Positions 32,330 through 42,330 of a DNA stretch of 64,000 nt are shown here, piece by piece. The stretch spans positions 434,001 to 498,000 of the forward strand of contig JANVFP010000011.1 of assembly GCA_027919835.1 (NCBI GenBank). The letters are read 5' to 3'. Within the stretch, counting starts at the first letter, position 1; each line of letters begins with the position of its first letter. The notes beneath the pieces were generated by a model. It saw only the letters and a program-made list of their open reading frames with translations. It did not search any database and had not been told where the DNA came from. Origin of the DNA: Lentinula raphanica (taxonomy: Eukaryota; Basidiomycota; Agaricomycetes; Agaricales; Omphalotaceae). Made by a program: the position numbers and the translations under genes.

Positions 32330-33560
32330 GAGTGCCCATAGAGCCAGCTGAAGTCTGAAGAGTCCTGGGCTGAGGGCTCAGTGGGCCTGAAGCTGAACGG
32401 TTGAACGATCTGAAATCGGCACAGAGGTTGAAAGGAGTGAAATGTGATAGGGAGTGCGAGAGGGAACTCCCACTGGCTGTGCGATGTGCATGCACTGCTA
32501 TATGAGGCTATATGTTCGCGAATTTCGAACCAGCTTAGGCGAGATAACGTCGAACAGATTGAACGATCTATTGAGAGGCACTGAGTCTTGAGAAGCACTG
32601 GGGGCTACTGAGGGCCTGCGACGGCTGATAGATGTGAAACATGTACATGGAGTTTTAAATAAGGAAATTTTGCGCAGATGAGATCCGGGGATGTTTGAGA
32701 GTGCTTGAGGTAGATGCAAAGCAACCGGCATCCAGCGCTCAGCCCTCAACCCTCAAGTTGTTGCAAGACGAGAGGAAGATATGCGCTGAAATGGGGGGTG
32801 AAATATCACAATGTACTGTGACAGGGCGTTCGAGGGATCACAAAGTTCGATTATAGCCTGCGGTAGATGAGGACAAGAAGGTCGCATCCTCAAGGCAACA
32901 ATCCAGACATTCATGAACTCGAACCATCCAGGGTATGGTATAAAGGGTTGGTATAGTGTGGTATGGATTACAATAGAACTTGAAAAGTCTAGGGCTGATC
33001 TCTGAACTTTGAAAAAAAAATTCTGTAACCAAGTCTTCCTAAAGCCTCAACCAATGTCATGAATTCATCACAAAAAGGAACGACTAATAAAAAGCAAATG
33101 AACGAGTTACCTCCCAGTAACGGCACCTACACCGGAAGCGGTCTTGAACAGATGGACCTGAGCCCAAGCCCACGATCTCAGGCGTGCGAGATGATAAGGA
33201 AGAGGAGGAGGAACAGTGGAGCCTGAGCCTGACGATGACCTCAGACATGAGCCTGCGAGGGCAGACGAAGAGAAAGAGCGGGAGGAAGAGCATAGAAGGA
33301 AGAGAATAGAAGGAGGAGGAGCGGGAGGAAGACGGTAGGAGGAAAGCGGGGAAAAGACAGTATGAAGAAGAGGAAAAGAGTGTTTTGAGGCGTCTGTAGT
33401 AGCGGCAGCATTACAGACAGGGGTAGAGATGAGTGCGGAGGAAAGAGAGTCGGAATGGTCCCGGAAGGATGCCTGATTATCGCACCCTTGGCCACGTCAT
33501 GATAACGATCCTTGTCCCCACGTCGCATCTCTCTACCACTTGCGCAACTCGATTACTACT
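32330..33560. repeat. segmental duplication, copy 2 (partner 29120-30425)
   Basis: It matches copy 1 in order and orientation. The part at 33090-33530 is closest, with scattered substitutions and a short GA-rich insertion near 33270-33330. Together with the C-terminal remnant at 33556-33735, this shows that the 3' end and flank of the gene at 30.4 kb (or of an ancestor) were duplicated about 3.1 kb away. Confidence 0.75.
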
Positions 33561-33735
33561 CCTGCCGTGAAGGGTCCCCAGGCATCGAAGTCCCGGTGCC
33601 GCTCGTTGGGTTCGTGACAGCATCTGATTCTGGGGCCGATTGCACCTGTCGTGAAGGACCAGATTCATTTGTGTGCTGTTCATCGGGTTCGTGTGACCTG
33701 ATCCTTGGGGCCGCCGTTCTTCCTGCAATCGTTGA
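33556..33735 (-). pseudogene. C-terminal remnant of the 30.4 kb secreted-protein family
   Basis: The minus-strand translation contains ESGPSRQVQSAPESDAVTNP and TSGTGTSM, equivalent to ESRQTQAAQGPGATNP and TGGTGTSM at the end of the gene at 30432. The N-terminal two thirds are missing. It lies directly next to the duplicated 3' flank and ends against the gene at 33743. Confidence 0.6.
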
Positions 33736-33742
33736 TACGCAG

Positions 33743-35485
33743 TTAAGGAGGAGCTTCCGGGGGCCTTTCACTTGTGCTCGCATTCTTTACGCTCACATCC
33801 ATGCTTGTATTTGGGTTTGTATTCGAGGTTCTTTCCGATGATTTGAGCCTTTTCATACATTCGTCCAGACCGTTTAAAACGCGTAAATATTCTGGGAGTG
33901 GTAGGAGGGGCTGAAAACGCATAAATGAGGCGCGGACATATGATTCGTCATCTGTAATGGTGCAACCGGTGTCGGCCTGGAGTTGCTGCTTGTTGTCAAG
34001 ATCTTTGTTTATTTTCTTATGGATCAAAGGGGTTTTCGCAGGGATGGCCAAAATCTCGATGAAATTGTCGTTGTATGGATCGGCATTTGACATCGTGAAA
34101 TGAGTTCTGACTGAGATGATCGTGCCAAGGTCCTTGTCATAAGCCCGCATAACTTTACCGACACCAAAGCCGACCAAGGCCCTCTCTTTGTCCGCCTTAG
34201 AGGCATCCTTTGCCAGTAGGGCATATTCCTTGTCGGCCTCATTGAAAAGTAGAAGCCCGAGATTGAGCGGAGGGCCTGCAGATGCACTCCCATCTTTGGG
34301 GAGGTGTGATCCACCTCCGCCCATGGCTTGTGCGGACTGACCACCCAATGAGTTATCTACGCCCAATGAAACCCTGGGCTTCGGAGCCAGCGTGCGTAGT
34401 GACTTCGAGGCAGATGGGGGCAATTGTGAGCTCAACAGTCTAGGGACAGGTTCTACAGGAGCTTCCGGGGGCCTTGCACTCGTGCTCGCATTCTCCACCG
34501 TGCCCACATTCTCCGCCGTGCCCACATTCTCCGCCGTGCCCACATTCTCCACCGTGCTCACATTCTCCACCGTGCTCGCATTCTCTATGCTCACATCCAT
34601 GCTTGTACTTGGGTTCGTATTCGACGTTCTTTTGGATGGTTTGAGCCCTTTCATACGTTCGTTCAGACCGTTTAAAACGCGTAAATATTCTGGGAGTGGT
34701 AGGAGGGGCTGAAAACGCACAAATGAGGCGCGGACATATGATTCGTCATCTGTAATGGTGCAACTGGTTTCGGCCTGGAGTTGGTCCTTGTTGTCGAGAT
34801 CTTCGTTTATTTTCCTTCGGTTCCAAGAGTCTTTTGAAGGGATGGCCAAAATCTCGATGAAATTGTCGTTGTATGGATTGGCATTTGACATCGTGAAATG
34901 AGTTCTGACTGAGATGATCGTGCCATGGTCCTTGTCATAAGCCCGCATAACTTTACCGACACCAAAGCCGACCAAGGCCCTCTCTTTGTCCGCCTTAGAG
35001 GCATCCTTTGCCAGTAGGGCATATTTCTTGTCGGCCTCATTGAACAGTAGAAGCCCGAGATTGAGCGGAGGGCCTACAGACGCACTCCCATCTTTGGGGG
35101 GCTGTGATCCACCACCGCCCATGACTTGTGCAGACTGACCGCCCGATGGATTGGGCTTAGGAGCCAGCATGCGTAGTGACTCCGGTGAGGGTGGGGGCCG
35201 TCGCGAACTCGACAGTCTATTGAGTGGAGGGCCTGCAGACGCACTCCCATCTCTGGGGGGCTGTGATCCACCACCGCCCATGGCTTGTGCGGACTGACCG
35301 CCCGATGAGTTATCTACGCCCAATAGATTGGGCTTAGGAGCCAGCATGCGTAGTGACTCCGGTGTAGGTGGAGGCCGTCGCGAACTCGAAGGTCTTTTCC
35401 TGTTCACGGGACTTGCAGCCACAGAGACTAGCACAGCGAAAAGGGCAGCGGTGAGCAGGCCGGAGTAGATGACACGGAAATGCAT
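33743..35485 (-). CDS. secreted protein with internally duplicated domain and hexapeptide linker
   Basis: One uninterrupted frame of 580 residues. A signal peptide (LLTAALFAVLVSVAASP) is followed by basic Pro-rich modules (SSSRRPPPTPESLRMLAPKP, three related copies). Two copies of a domain of about 130 residues follow, each starting LNLGLLLFNEADK and containing GFGVGKVMRAYDKD, SVRTHFTMSNA and NDNFIEILAIP, at roughly residues 145-275 and 420-550. Between them are six-residue ENV(S/G)T(V/A) repeats. The two domains are nearly identical at DNA level (compare 34020-34290 with 34800-35070), so the duplication is recent. No known domain. With no intron in 1.7 kb it stands out from its neighbours. 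Confidence 0.72.
   Translation of the reverse strand: MHFRVIYSGLLTAALFAVLVSVAASPVNRKRPSSSRRPPPTPESLRMLAPKPNLLGVDNSSGGQSAQAMGGGGSQPPRDGSASAGPPLNRLSSSRRPPPSPESLRMLAPKPNPSGGQSAQVMGGGGSQPPKDGSASVGPPLNLGLLLFNEADKKYALLAKDASKADKERALVGFGVGKVMRAYDKDHGTIISVRTHFTMSNANPYNDNFIEILAIPSKDSWNRRKINEDLDNKDQLQAETSCTITDDESYVRASFVRFQPLLPLPEYLRVLNGLNERMKGLKPSKRTSNTNPSTSMDVSIENASTVENVSTVENVGTAENVGTAENVGTVENASTSARPPEAPVEPVPRLLSSQLPPSASKSLRTLAPKPRVSLGVDNSLGGQSAQAMGGGGSHLPKDGSASAGPPLNLGLLLFNEADKEYALLAKDASKADKERALVGFGVGKVMRAYDKDLGTIISVRTHFTMSNADPYNDNFIEILAIPAKTPLIHKKINKDLDNKQQLQADTGCTITDDESYVRASFMRFQPLLPLPEYLRVLNGLDECMKRLKSSERTSNTNPNTSMDVSVKNASTSERPPEAPP
34482..34589. repeat. six-copy 18-bp minisatellite within a coding region
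   Basis: Units of the form GTGCCCACATTCTCCGCC repeat at 18-bp spacing six times with small variants. On the minus strand they encode the six-residue ENVGTA-type repeats that link the two duplicated domains of the 580-residue secreted protein. Confidence 0.9.
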
Positions 35486-35489
35486 TTCT

Positions 35490-36480
35490 GGATAACGATC
35501 GGATGAATTCGGGAATAGGGATAGGGAGTGCGTAAAGCGTCTTCGAAAGTCAAAACAGAGGGGAGGATGTGGATGATGAGCAACTGAGTTACAGGGAAGG
35601 ATGTGAGTGCAGTTGAGTGTGCTGAGACGGAGAATGATGATGGATGTGGGGACGAATGCAGCAGAAATGACCTTTTCAAAGTGTATAGCCCAGTGTTAGT
35701 TGGACCGTTGAAACTTGAAAGGGTTTAGAATGGAGGACTCACAGTCAGAATTTAGACGATTCTGATAAGGGTTTTGACCAGCAAAGATAGTAGGTGAAAA
35801 AAAATCAAGGATTGTGTCGACAATGCTCAACTGGGATGTAGCGGTGAGTCCGTTGAGAATGGCGAGGATGGACTAGTGCATACCGAACCAGCGCTGAGCA
35901 ATGGTGTTTTGTGAGAGGCTTTCAACGGTAGAGAGTTTGAACTTTCGCGTTCAAGCTGTCTTAGCAAGGCGAGGGTGACGGGCGAGAAGAAAAAATCGTT
36001 CTTGAATGAAGGTGTGAGGAAAAGACATCAGTGGGCAGGCGCACATTTTTAGCCATCCGCGCACATTTTGCTCTTCAGTCTATTGGCTGGAGATCTGCAC
36101 GGAACTCGACGGAACGATGCTTAGACCAAGATTTCAACCACAAGACAATACACAAGAGTTGAACAACGTTTCAACCTATCATGGTGTCCTCATCATGGCG
36201 AAAAGAGGCGGGGAGTCGGCGTAGCCTCCGAGTCGTCCCAGCCCAGTCGAGTCTTTTGAATGCGGAAGAGAGGCAGTCGTAGCGAGCGTCGACAGAGATC
36301 TCCCACAGATAAGAGCAAAGTTATGGTGAAGCAAGCAGATTATATGCAGATAGTCATCTTCGAGTTCCTTGATGAAGGACACTGCGGGGATGAGACCGTT
36401 TTCTCGACGCTTAAAGGCTGATGTTATGAGGAGGAAAAGTACAAAATCCTCAGACTTTTCGGAAAGCGGAAATTTATAAT
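35490..36480. other. upstream flank, no gene seen
   Basis: This interval contains the region upstream of the 580-residue gene, including an ATACCGAACCAGCGCT motif near 35881 that is shared with 28.5-28.8 kb. Short frames at 35428-35679 and 36179-36382 have no support. Confidence 0.4.
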
Positions 36481-36489
36481 ATTCTCACC

Positions 36490-37132
36490 ATATTTAGAGT
36501 AAGGTTATATAGCGGAAATCGAGCGAAAATTTGATATTACAGACGCCTACCCTCAACGAGGAAATTTTTGAAACTCTCACAGAGGAAATTGCTAGTGTCC
36601 CGGGTGATTTTATTCGGATGATTTTCGAAATTCTCTCTAAGCGGAAATGATAGCCAAATTGGGATGATTTTTTAAAAATTCGCCAGATATCCTCGCCAAG
36701 GTTATTTCCAATTTCCAGCCAATTTCCGCCTCGAGGATATGGTGAGGTTCTTCTGAATATTCTCGCCGAGGTTATGTGTACCGGACGTCGGGATGTCAAG
36801 ACGTCGAGACGTCCCCGACATCGGAATAGCAAAATGTCGGGACATCCTGATGTCGGAATGGCGGGCCACAAACGTCGGGATGTCGGAACGCGTGACATCA
36901 CTGATGTCGGGGATGTCGGAACGCGATTGTTGAAGAGTACCAAGTACTCTTTTGCATCTACATCCACCACTCCGTCGTTTGTTCACCTCACCTTTCTCAC
37001 TAACTCACTCGTCCTTCGGCATTATGCATCAAACCAATAACTGGCTTAAGGGTCTGAGCTCACCATTCGCGGGATGATGCTCGACGTAGTCGAAGATCAG
37101 CCTTCTGAACTCGATGCCGATTGCAGGATCCA
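36490..37132 (-). repeat. dispersed repeat rich in GATGTCGG palindromes, copy 1
   Basis: Bases about 36577-37132 match the reverse complement of 63437-64000 closely over more than 550 bp. At 36776-36930 a cluster of GATGTCGG/CCGACATC motifs in both orientations alternates with GACGTC-like sites. The remainder repeats CGAGGATAT/CGAGGTTAT and GCGGAAAT motifs. Both copies share an identical spurious 94-codon frame. It could be part of a transposable element (LTR or other) or a segmental duplicate; no transposase or target-site duplication was seen. Confidence 0.8.
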
Positions 37133-37420
37133 TAGGGCATGTCGGGGAACCAACGTTCTTGAACATGGCTTCAGCTTTCTCCCTGGTCATCAGCAAAGGC
37201 AAGCAAATGTTCTCCAGGTATCGCTTCGTGTATCCTCTTTTCTGTGATACGTGGTGAAGGATCAAATGTTATTGAAGCCTATTCTCTTCATTTCCTCTGA
37301 CTTCAGCGACAAGTAAGGTGGAACTACAGCAACGAGGGAGTCGCTGTCATCATAACAAGAAAAGAACATGAAGCTCAATATTGCCAGTGCGCCTTTCGAT
37401 ATCTTGCCATCATTCTGTAC
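37073..37420 (-). pseudogene. BTB-protein-like relic
   Basis: In the minus-strand frames, SLVAVVPPYLSLKSEEMKRI and then, after a frame change, a KRYLENICLPLL segment followed by GSPTCPMDPAIGIEFRRLIF resemble in order and spacing the second half of the intact BTB gene at 42.3-43.4 kb (LLAAVAPYLINLKPEVIETI). Stops and frame shifts interrupt it and no BTB domain proper is seen. Its 3' end continues into the dispersed repeat, and the partner copy at 63437 carries the same tail. Confidence 0.5.
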
Positions 37421-37889
37421 CTCATCCTCGTTCAACAGATCCCGCGACGGGGGATTGAGAACATCCCGGTGATAAGAGTGTTACCGTGTGTTTTTGGAGG
37501 TTCCGCCGACTCCATCGGTGATGAGTTGGCTGGATACATTTTTCGCATAACTGGAGAACGACAAGCAGGGCTTTCCTACGAAACAAGATTTTCTCCTCTC
37601 TCATCGTAACCGTCTTCTCCTTTCCGATGGCGGCTTTTGCTACCGTCCCGGCCGAACTGGTGAACGTTGACGCAAGTCCGTTCGTGGGTGCATCGACGGC
37701 CTGGGTACCGCCGTTCTTTCTGTGGTCATTGTCAAGCAAATTCACCAGCAGGATATCCCGGTCTGACTGATGCCGTTCTCCCTGAACGACTAGGCCCAAA
37801 GAGGGTAAATTTTGTTAATCCTTCTCTTCTTCCAGCAAGTGTGCTGATACCCGTCTAGTACAAAGATCCAGCGCCTCGTCACCGCAAAA

Positions 37890-38540
37890 TATCAATGCAA
37901 ATCTTTAATGAGCAGGTGAAGAACATCGCTCGTGATTTTGATAATCCTACGGATACTCTGCTAGGGTCACAGAAGAAAAGGCCATGAGCGCGCGCGTCTT
38001 TCATAGGGGCACTTGCTCTCGGAGATCTCGTCAAATCGGCGTTAGGACCGAAAGGGATGCACAAAATTCTCCGATCTGCAGCCATACAGCTCAGCAACAC
38101 TGCTTCCAAGATTCTGGTCAAGACTTCAAAGCCCAGGACGATGAAGTTGGACGATGAAGTTGGACGATGAAGTTGGACGATGAAGTTGGCGATGGAACGA
38201 CGAGTGCTTGCTTGCGGCTAAGCTGCTAAGAGAGGCAGAGAAGCTGATCACGGTCAAGATACATCCTCAGACCGTTGTTGAAGGCTATAGAATCCCGAGT
38301 CTGGCCTTCTTGAGGCGTTAGAAGCTGCTGCTGTTGATCACTCGTGAGTATCGACCGCATCGATCTAAGGAGTGTTCACCAATGGGTTCTAGGTTGGAAC
38401 CTGCAAATTTCGGAGATCATCTCTACAACATCGCACGAACCACATTGTCATTCAAGGTTTTATTGCAAGAGAAAGGGTATTTCGCAGATCTGGCCGTCGA
38501 CACTGTACCAATGCTGGCGAGGCTTGTATAATCATTTTTT
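37890..38540 (+). pseudogene. degenerate CCT2 (TCP-1 beta) chaperonin copy
   Basis: Pieces of the beta subunit of the CCT chaperonin appear in the right order: QIFNEQ near 37895, [20 protein letters not shown] near 37998-38057, [10 protein letters not shown] near 38105, GDGTTSACLLAAKLLREAEK from about 38189, IHPQTVVEGYRI, and [16 protein letters not shown] near 38417. The frame shifts at least twice, and the segment holding the first nucleotide-binding part after GPKG is deleted. A 13-bp tandem expansion at 38138-38189 replaces the single DDEVG codon block and brings in a TGA. No remainder of the gene is present, so this is a dead partial copy; a functional CCT2 must lie elsewhere. Confidence 0.8.
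38138..38189 (+). repeat. four-copy 13-bp tandem repeat in the CCT2 relic
   Basis: The unit ACGATGAAGTTGG is repeated exactly four times in a row. It corresponds to the DDEVG motif preceding the conserved GDGTT of CCT proteins. Three extra units add 39 bp, a multiple of three, but the shifted reading through them includes a TGA stop. Confidence 0.9.
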
Positions 38541-38770
38541 GGGGCTCGACTTCCCAGATAGTGGAGGGCGCCGAACGTTCGTTACATAACGCATTGTTGG
38601 TCTTATCCCAAACTGTGAAGGGAGACCCGCATTGTTCATTCTAACTTCTCTCTTTTAGTTTTTCGGCTTCGCTACAAAGGGAAGGTTACTCAAAGGGGTC
38701 ACACCTGGGTCTATTTGAAGCCGTAGTACACAGTACAGTGGCACCACGCATCTTTGTTCCCTACCACATC

Positions 38771-39135
38771 ATGTCTCTCCCAAAAATCCGCTATGTCCGC
38801 TATATTACCTGTGAAGCAGCTGAAATTGCTCAGCTCGTACGACGAATCACCGCTAGTAAAATCGAGATGGAAAAGCTTCGAACAGAAGGAGATGAGTTAG
38901 TGCAACAAATCAAACAACTGGTCAAGATGAAGGTATGCACATGTGCACTCGTTGTCGAGGATCCAGGAAATTCATCGACGTTTTTACATAGGATATCCCT
39001 CCAGTACTCCAACCTCTTGATGATCTTAACGCTTTGCATACGGAACTCGCTGCCTCGTTAGAGGCAAAGAGATTGGATATTCGGCAACTCGAAGAGGAGT
39101 TGTTGCTTTTGAACAAGTCAAACACTCCCCGTTGA
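38771..39135 (+). CDS. small coiled-coil protein
   Basis: Two exons (38771-38932, 38992-39135) with a 59-bp intron join in frame to 101 residues. Heptad-like patterns cover most of the length: EIAQLVRRITASKIEMEKL in exon 1 and ELAASLEAKRLDIRQLEEEL in exon 2, suggesting a single helix or a two-strand coiled coil. There is no signal peptide or catalytic motif. It lies directly after the CCT2 relic in a debris zone, so it could itself be a fragment of a larger coiled-coil protein. Not recognised. Confidence 0.55.
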
Positions 39136-39563
39136 GCTGTGACGCTGATCATAGTAAGTCGTTGCTTACAGTTAATTAGGGTCATATTCCACAGTTCATT
39201 GAGCCCCTTACAGTCTCCATATCCTTTCCGTAGCCGTACTCCTACGCGTTTATCCATATCATGTACCAGAATTCTGCATCACCCTTGCAATCATAACTAA
39301 TTTGAACCAGTGGCCACAAGCGAAGCAAGATGAGCCTCTTCAGCATTCAAGTTGAGATGCTATAGACGATTTAGATGCTATAGACGATTTGGTCTACGAT
39401 TTGGTCGATGCAACGAGGGATTGTGATCATGAATTATAATCTGATATGTACAGTGGCATGCGCAATGGTCAGCGGAATGTCGTGACACGGTACCGGTGGC
39501 TTGCGTATGGCCTCGTGTTTGACATGCATGTAAAGCCTTATTCCGGGCTTTACATGTTCTTCC

Positions 39564-41326
39564 ATGCAACCGATGAAAACCTCGTATACCCAGCTGGGAA
39601 CGATAGAGGCCCCGACGGATTGCGTGCACGCATTGGCCTTCTCAATGGACGGACGTTACTTGGCGAGTGCTACTAATGACAATATGCTACGCGTTTACGA
39701 TGTCCAGCGGAGCTTCGCAACAGTTTGGGAGGAAAAAGGTCCCTCTCCATTCACTGCTGTTGTATGGAGAGATAGTACACTCTTTTTTGGCAGTATGGAC
39801 GGGACCATATCTTGCTGTTATCCAACCAAAGTAAGTGCCAGCGTCTTTCGATAATTCTTCCACTCTTTACCAAGAACATTGCCAGAACTGGATCTTTCAA
39901 CGAAATACCGAAATCATTTACAAGACCGATGACCCAGTTCATGCTCTAGAATTCAATTCGCGGGGCGACTACCTTCTTGTTTGTGCAGGTGCTGATGTGT
40001 TTCTTTTTGAAAAAAGTGTGTGCAAGTGCTAGTCTGTTAGCAGATCATGTTTCTGACCTTCGTTGTAGGTTCAGGGAGGTGGAATTATCGCGACTACCTT
40101 CCTCGTCCAGATCCGTTTGGAGAACCTAATTTCGGCGATGTACACCCAATCATAGTCACCGGCGCTCATTTTCTCGAGAACGATGAGCAATGCATTATAG
40201 GTTATCTCTATAACGGGTTCTGGTAAGATCGAACTTTTTGAACTCAAGAACTCAATGTGAGCCTAATACTCGAATCGTGACCCAGGAAGTTCAGTTTCGA
40301 CACTTGGGAGAACACCAACGTTTGGGGACCAGACTATACATTTGACTCAAATGACCCAAGAAGGTGTTACGGGAGAATGTAGGAAACGTATACACTCAAA
40401 CTGCACAATATCAGCTCCTGAATCTGTCAATTTCCCAGTGCGGCTTCAGCAAAGTCTCCCGACTCTAGGTCGATCGTTGCAACGGATGCTTGTCTAGGAC
40501 TACAATGGTTCAAAGTCACGCCGGAAAGGCTCAAGAGCATGAGCGTCACGTATCACGTCCAGGATCTTGCGTCCAACATTCCTCTTCCCGTCTTGTTCAT
40601 AAATCAGGGTGAAGCGGTGATTGTAGGTTCGACCAAAGGGTGTGCCTTGATTCTGGAAACAAAACGTGCGGAGAAGATACAAGCCCTTAAGCACGGGAAT
40701 GGTAAGACTACTGATTCTTTCAAATGGTTGTATTCAGTATGATCTCAGGCTAATACAGATCGCACCTGGGTTACTGCATTGGTATGATATTGAACCCTGG
40801 TCATCTCGTGTTCGCTCAATGTTGATGGATGAGTTAGGCTTATGTCGAATTGGTCGGTCGCCGTCGAATAATTGCAACGGGTGATGGGAATCGAGGAAAG
40901 CAAACAAGAATTATATTATGGGCTGAAGATAAGAAGGTTTCCTCGTTCTTGAATCTACCCAAGTTCTGGCATACCATGCGCGCAACCGTGAGTTTTCGAG
41001 CACACTGCCATACATTGATTGATCAGTTCCGATTCCAGTCTTCGTACCTCCTGACCATCGTGCAAGTGGTCTTTATATCTTTGGGCATCATCTCTACTCT
41101 GTCGTGGTTATATCCTGCACTGTGGAGCAAGGCGATCAGGCTAGTGGACGTCCGGAAAATCTTCTCAGGGTTCAACTTCAGTTTCAATCTCATTCCTGAC
41201 ATCCCATTCTCAAATCATTTGTCTGCCACAATCCCTACTGCTACGCCATCTCCTTCGAAGACAACAGCGGAGAAACTTTTCGAGGCTTTCGAAAATCTAC
41301 TGGTATGTGTCATGTTTTCTCGTTGA
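39564..41326 (+). CDS. WD40-like repeat protein with a C-terminal membrane segment
   Basis: Seven exons (39564-39830, 39886-40015, 40069-40222, 40286-40363, 40439-40701, 40759-40781, 40838-41326) join in frame to 467 residues. WD40-type blades are visible: DCVHALAFSMDGRYLASATN followed by LRVYDVQ, DPVHALEFNSRGDYLLVCAG, and SPDSRSIVATDACLGLQWF. Near residue 375-400 a hydrophobic stretch (LLTIVQVVFISLGIISTLSW) should span the membrane, leaving the propeller on one side and about 70 residues on the other. A 39-bp GT-AG stretch at about 40988-41026 could be an additional intron without changing the frame. The first blade may be incomplete, so the true start could be further upstream. The role is not known. 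Confidence 0.72.
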
Positions 41327-41329
41327 TAT

Positions 41330-42325
41330 TACTGGCTAAGGGCGCGTAGGCATAAACGAAAGTTCATTGGACTACCCGCCATACTGATGGTAGAGACTAC
41401 TCCTAATAAACCCGTTGTCGTCACCGTATGTATCCAGTATGAATACTTACCTGCGCAGACAAATTACAGTGTAGTATGTACCGTGATACATTCATGTGCG
41501 AGCAAAACTGCAAGATAACATGGGAAGCGTAGTTTACCCTGATCCGGTTATCAGAAACGACTCGAGACTGGCATTTGCTGGCCAAGATTGTTGCATGGTT
41601 GTAGTGTGACTGTATCGTCTTCTGCTCCAAGCACGAGTTTCTCTAGCCACCACCTCTCAAACGTTCGGCCAGGGTCTAAGGCCAAAGACCTGAGACTTTC
41701 AAGAGAGCAACGTTGCAGCGCCGGTAGTGGATTCTGAGAAATTGGTGTTGGAGCAAACCCGGTCTGTTATCGAGGAGAGGCTCTCATGATCACTGATAGG
41801 GCACTACTACCTTGCAGTAGCGACTCCGAATCAGATAAAAGTGGCTCAGTCGAGCAAAAAAATCTCCTGAAGATGGTCGCGCGTTGACTCGGAATTATCG
41901 CCAGCCAGAGATTGTGAGTTCGGATTACTCTACTCGCTTTAGTTCACATATTGATTGATGAAGCAGGTTTCGACTTACGCTCTGTCCTCGTTGCTGCTCA
42001 CACGCAATCGAAATGCAAGCCTCCTTGCGACCGACAAAGGAATGCTTTTATTTGCATGCCAAACCAATCTATGTCTCTTTAAATTTGCTCATGAAAGTTT
42101 TGAAGTAGCTGAGCGCTTTGCCAAATCACGGTAACGTGAACGTATATATCATGTGAAATCTTCGTGCTTAGGCGCCTAGAATATAAGACGCCTGCAGCCT
42201 GTGCCACTTAGAATCAATTCTTTTCCCAAGTTCCTACTCCAGTTTCGCAATCGAAATCTCATCGAGCGTATATAAAGCTACCTCTAGTCTTTATCTATCT
42301 TCTGATTGCTCTATAAGCTCATCAG
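41330..42325. other. gap with a possible WD-like fragment
   Basis: At 41967-42130 the plus strand reads STYALSSLLLTRNRNASLLA followed by TDKGMLLFACQTNLCLF, which resembles a propeller blade, but no start, splice partner or further blade is seen. TATA-like and CT-rich promoter sequence for the BTB gene lies at 42240-42330. Nothing else is supported. Confidence 0.4.
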
Positions 42326-42330
42326 CAACA

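Noticed and set aside
36494..36986. 94-158-codon frames in the palindrome-rich repeat
   Set aside because: Composition comes from GATGTC repeats; the same frame appears in both repeat copies because the DNA is the same, not because of selection.
38922..39257. 111-codon minus-strand frame
   Set aside because: Antisense to the small coiled-coil gene, which has consistent splice signals and heptad pattern on the plus strand.
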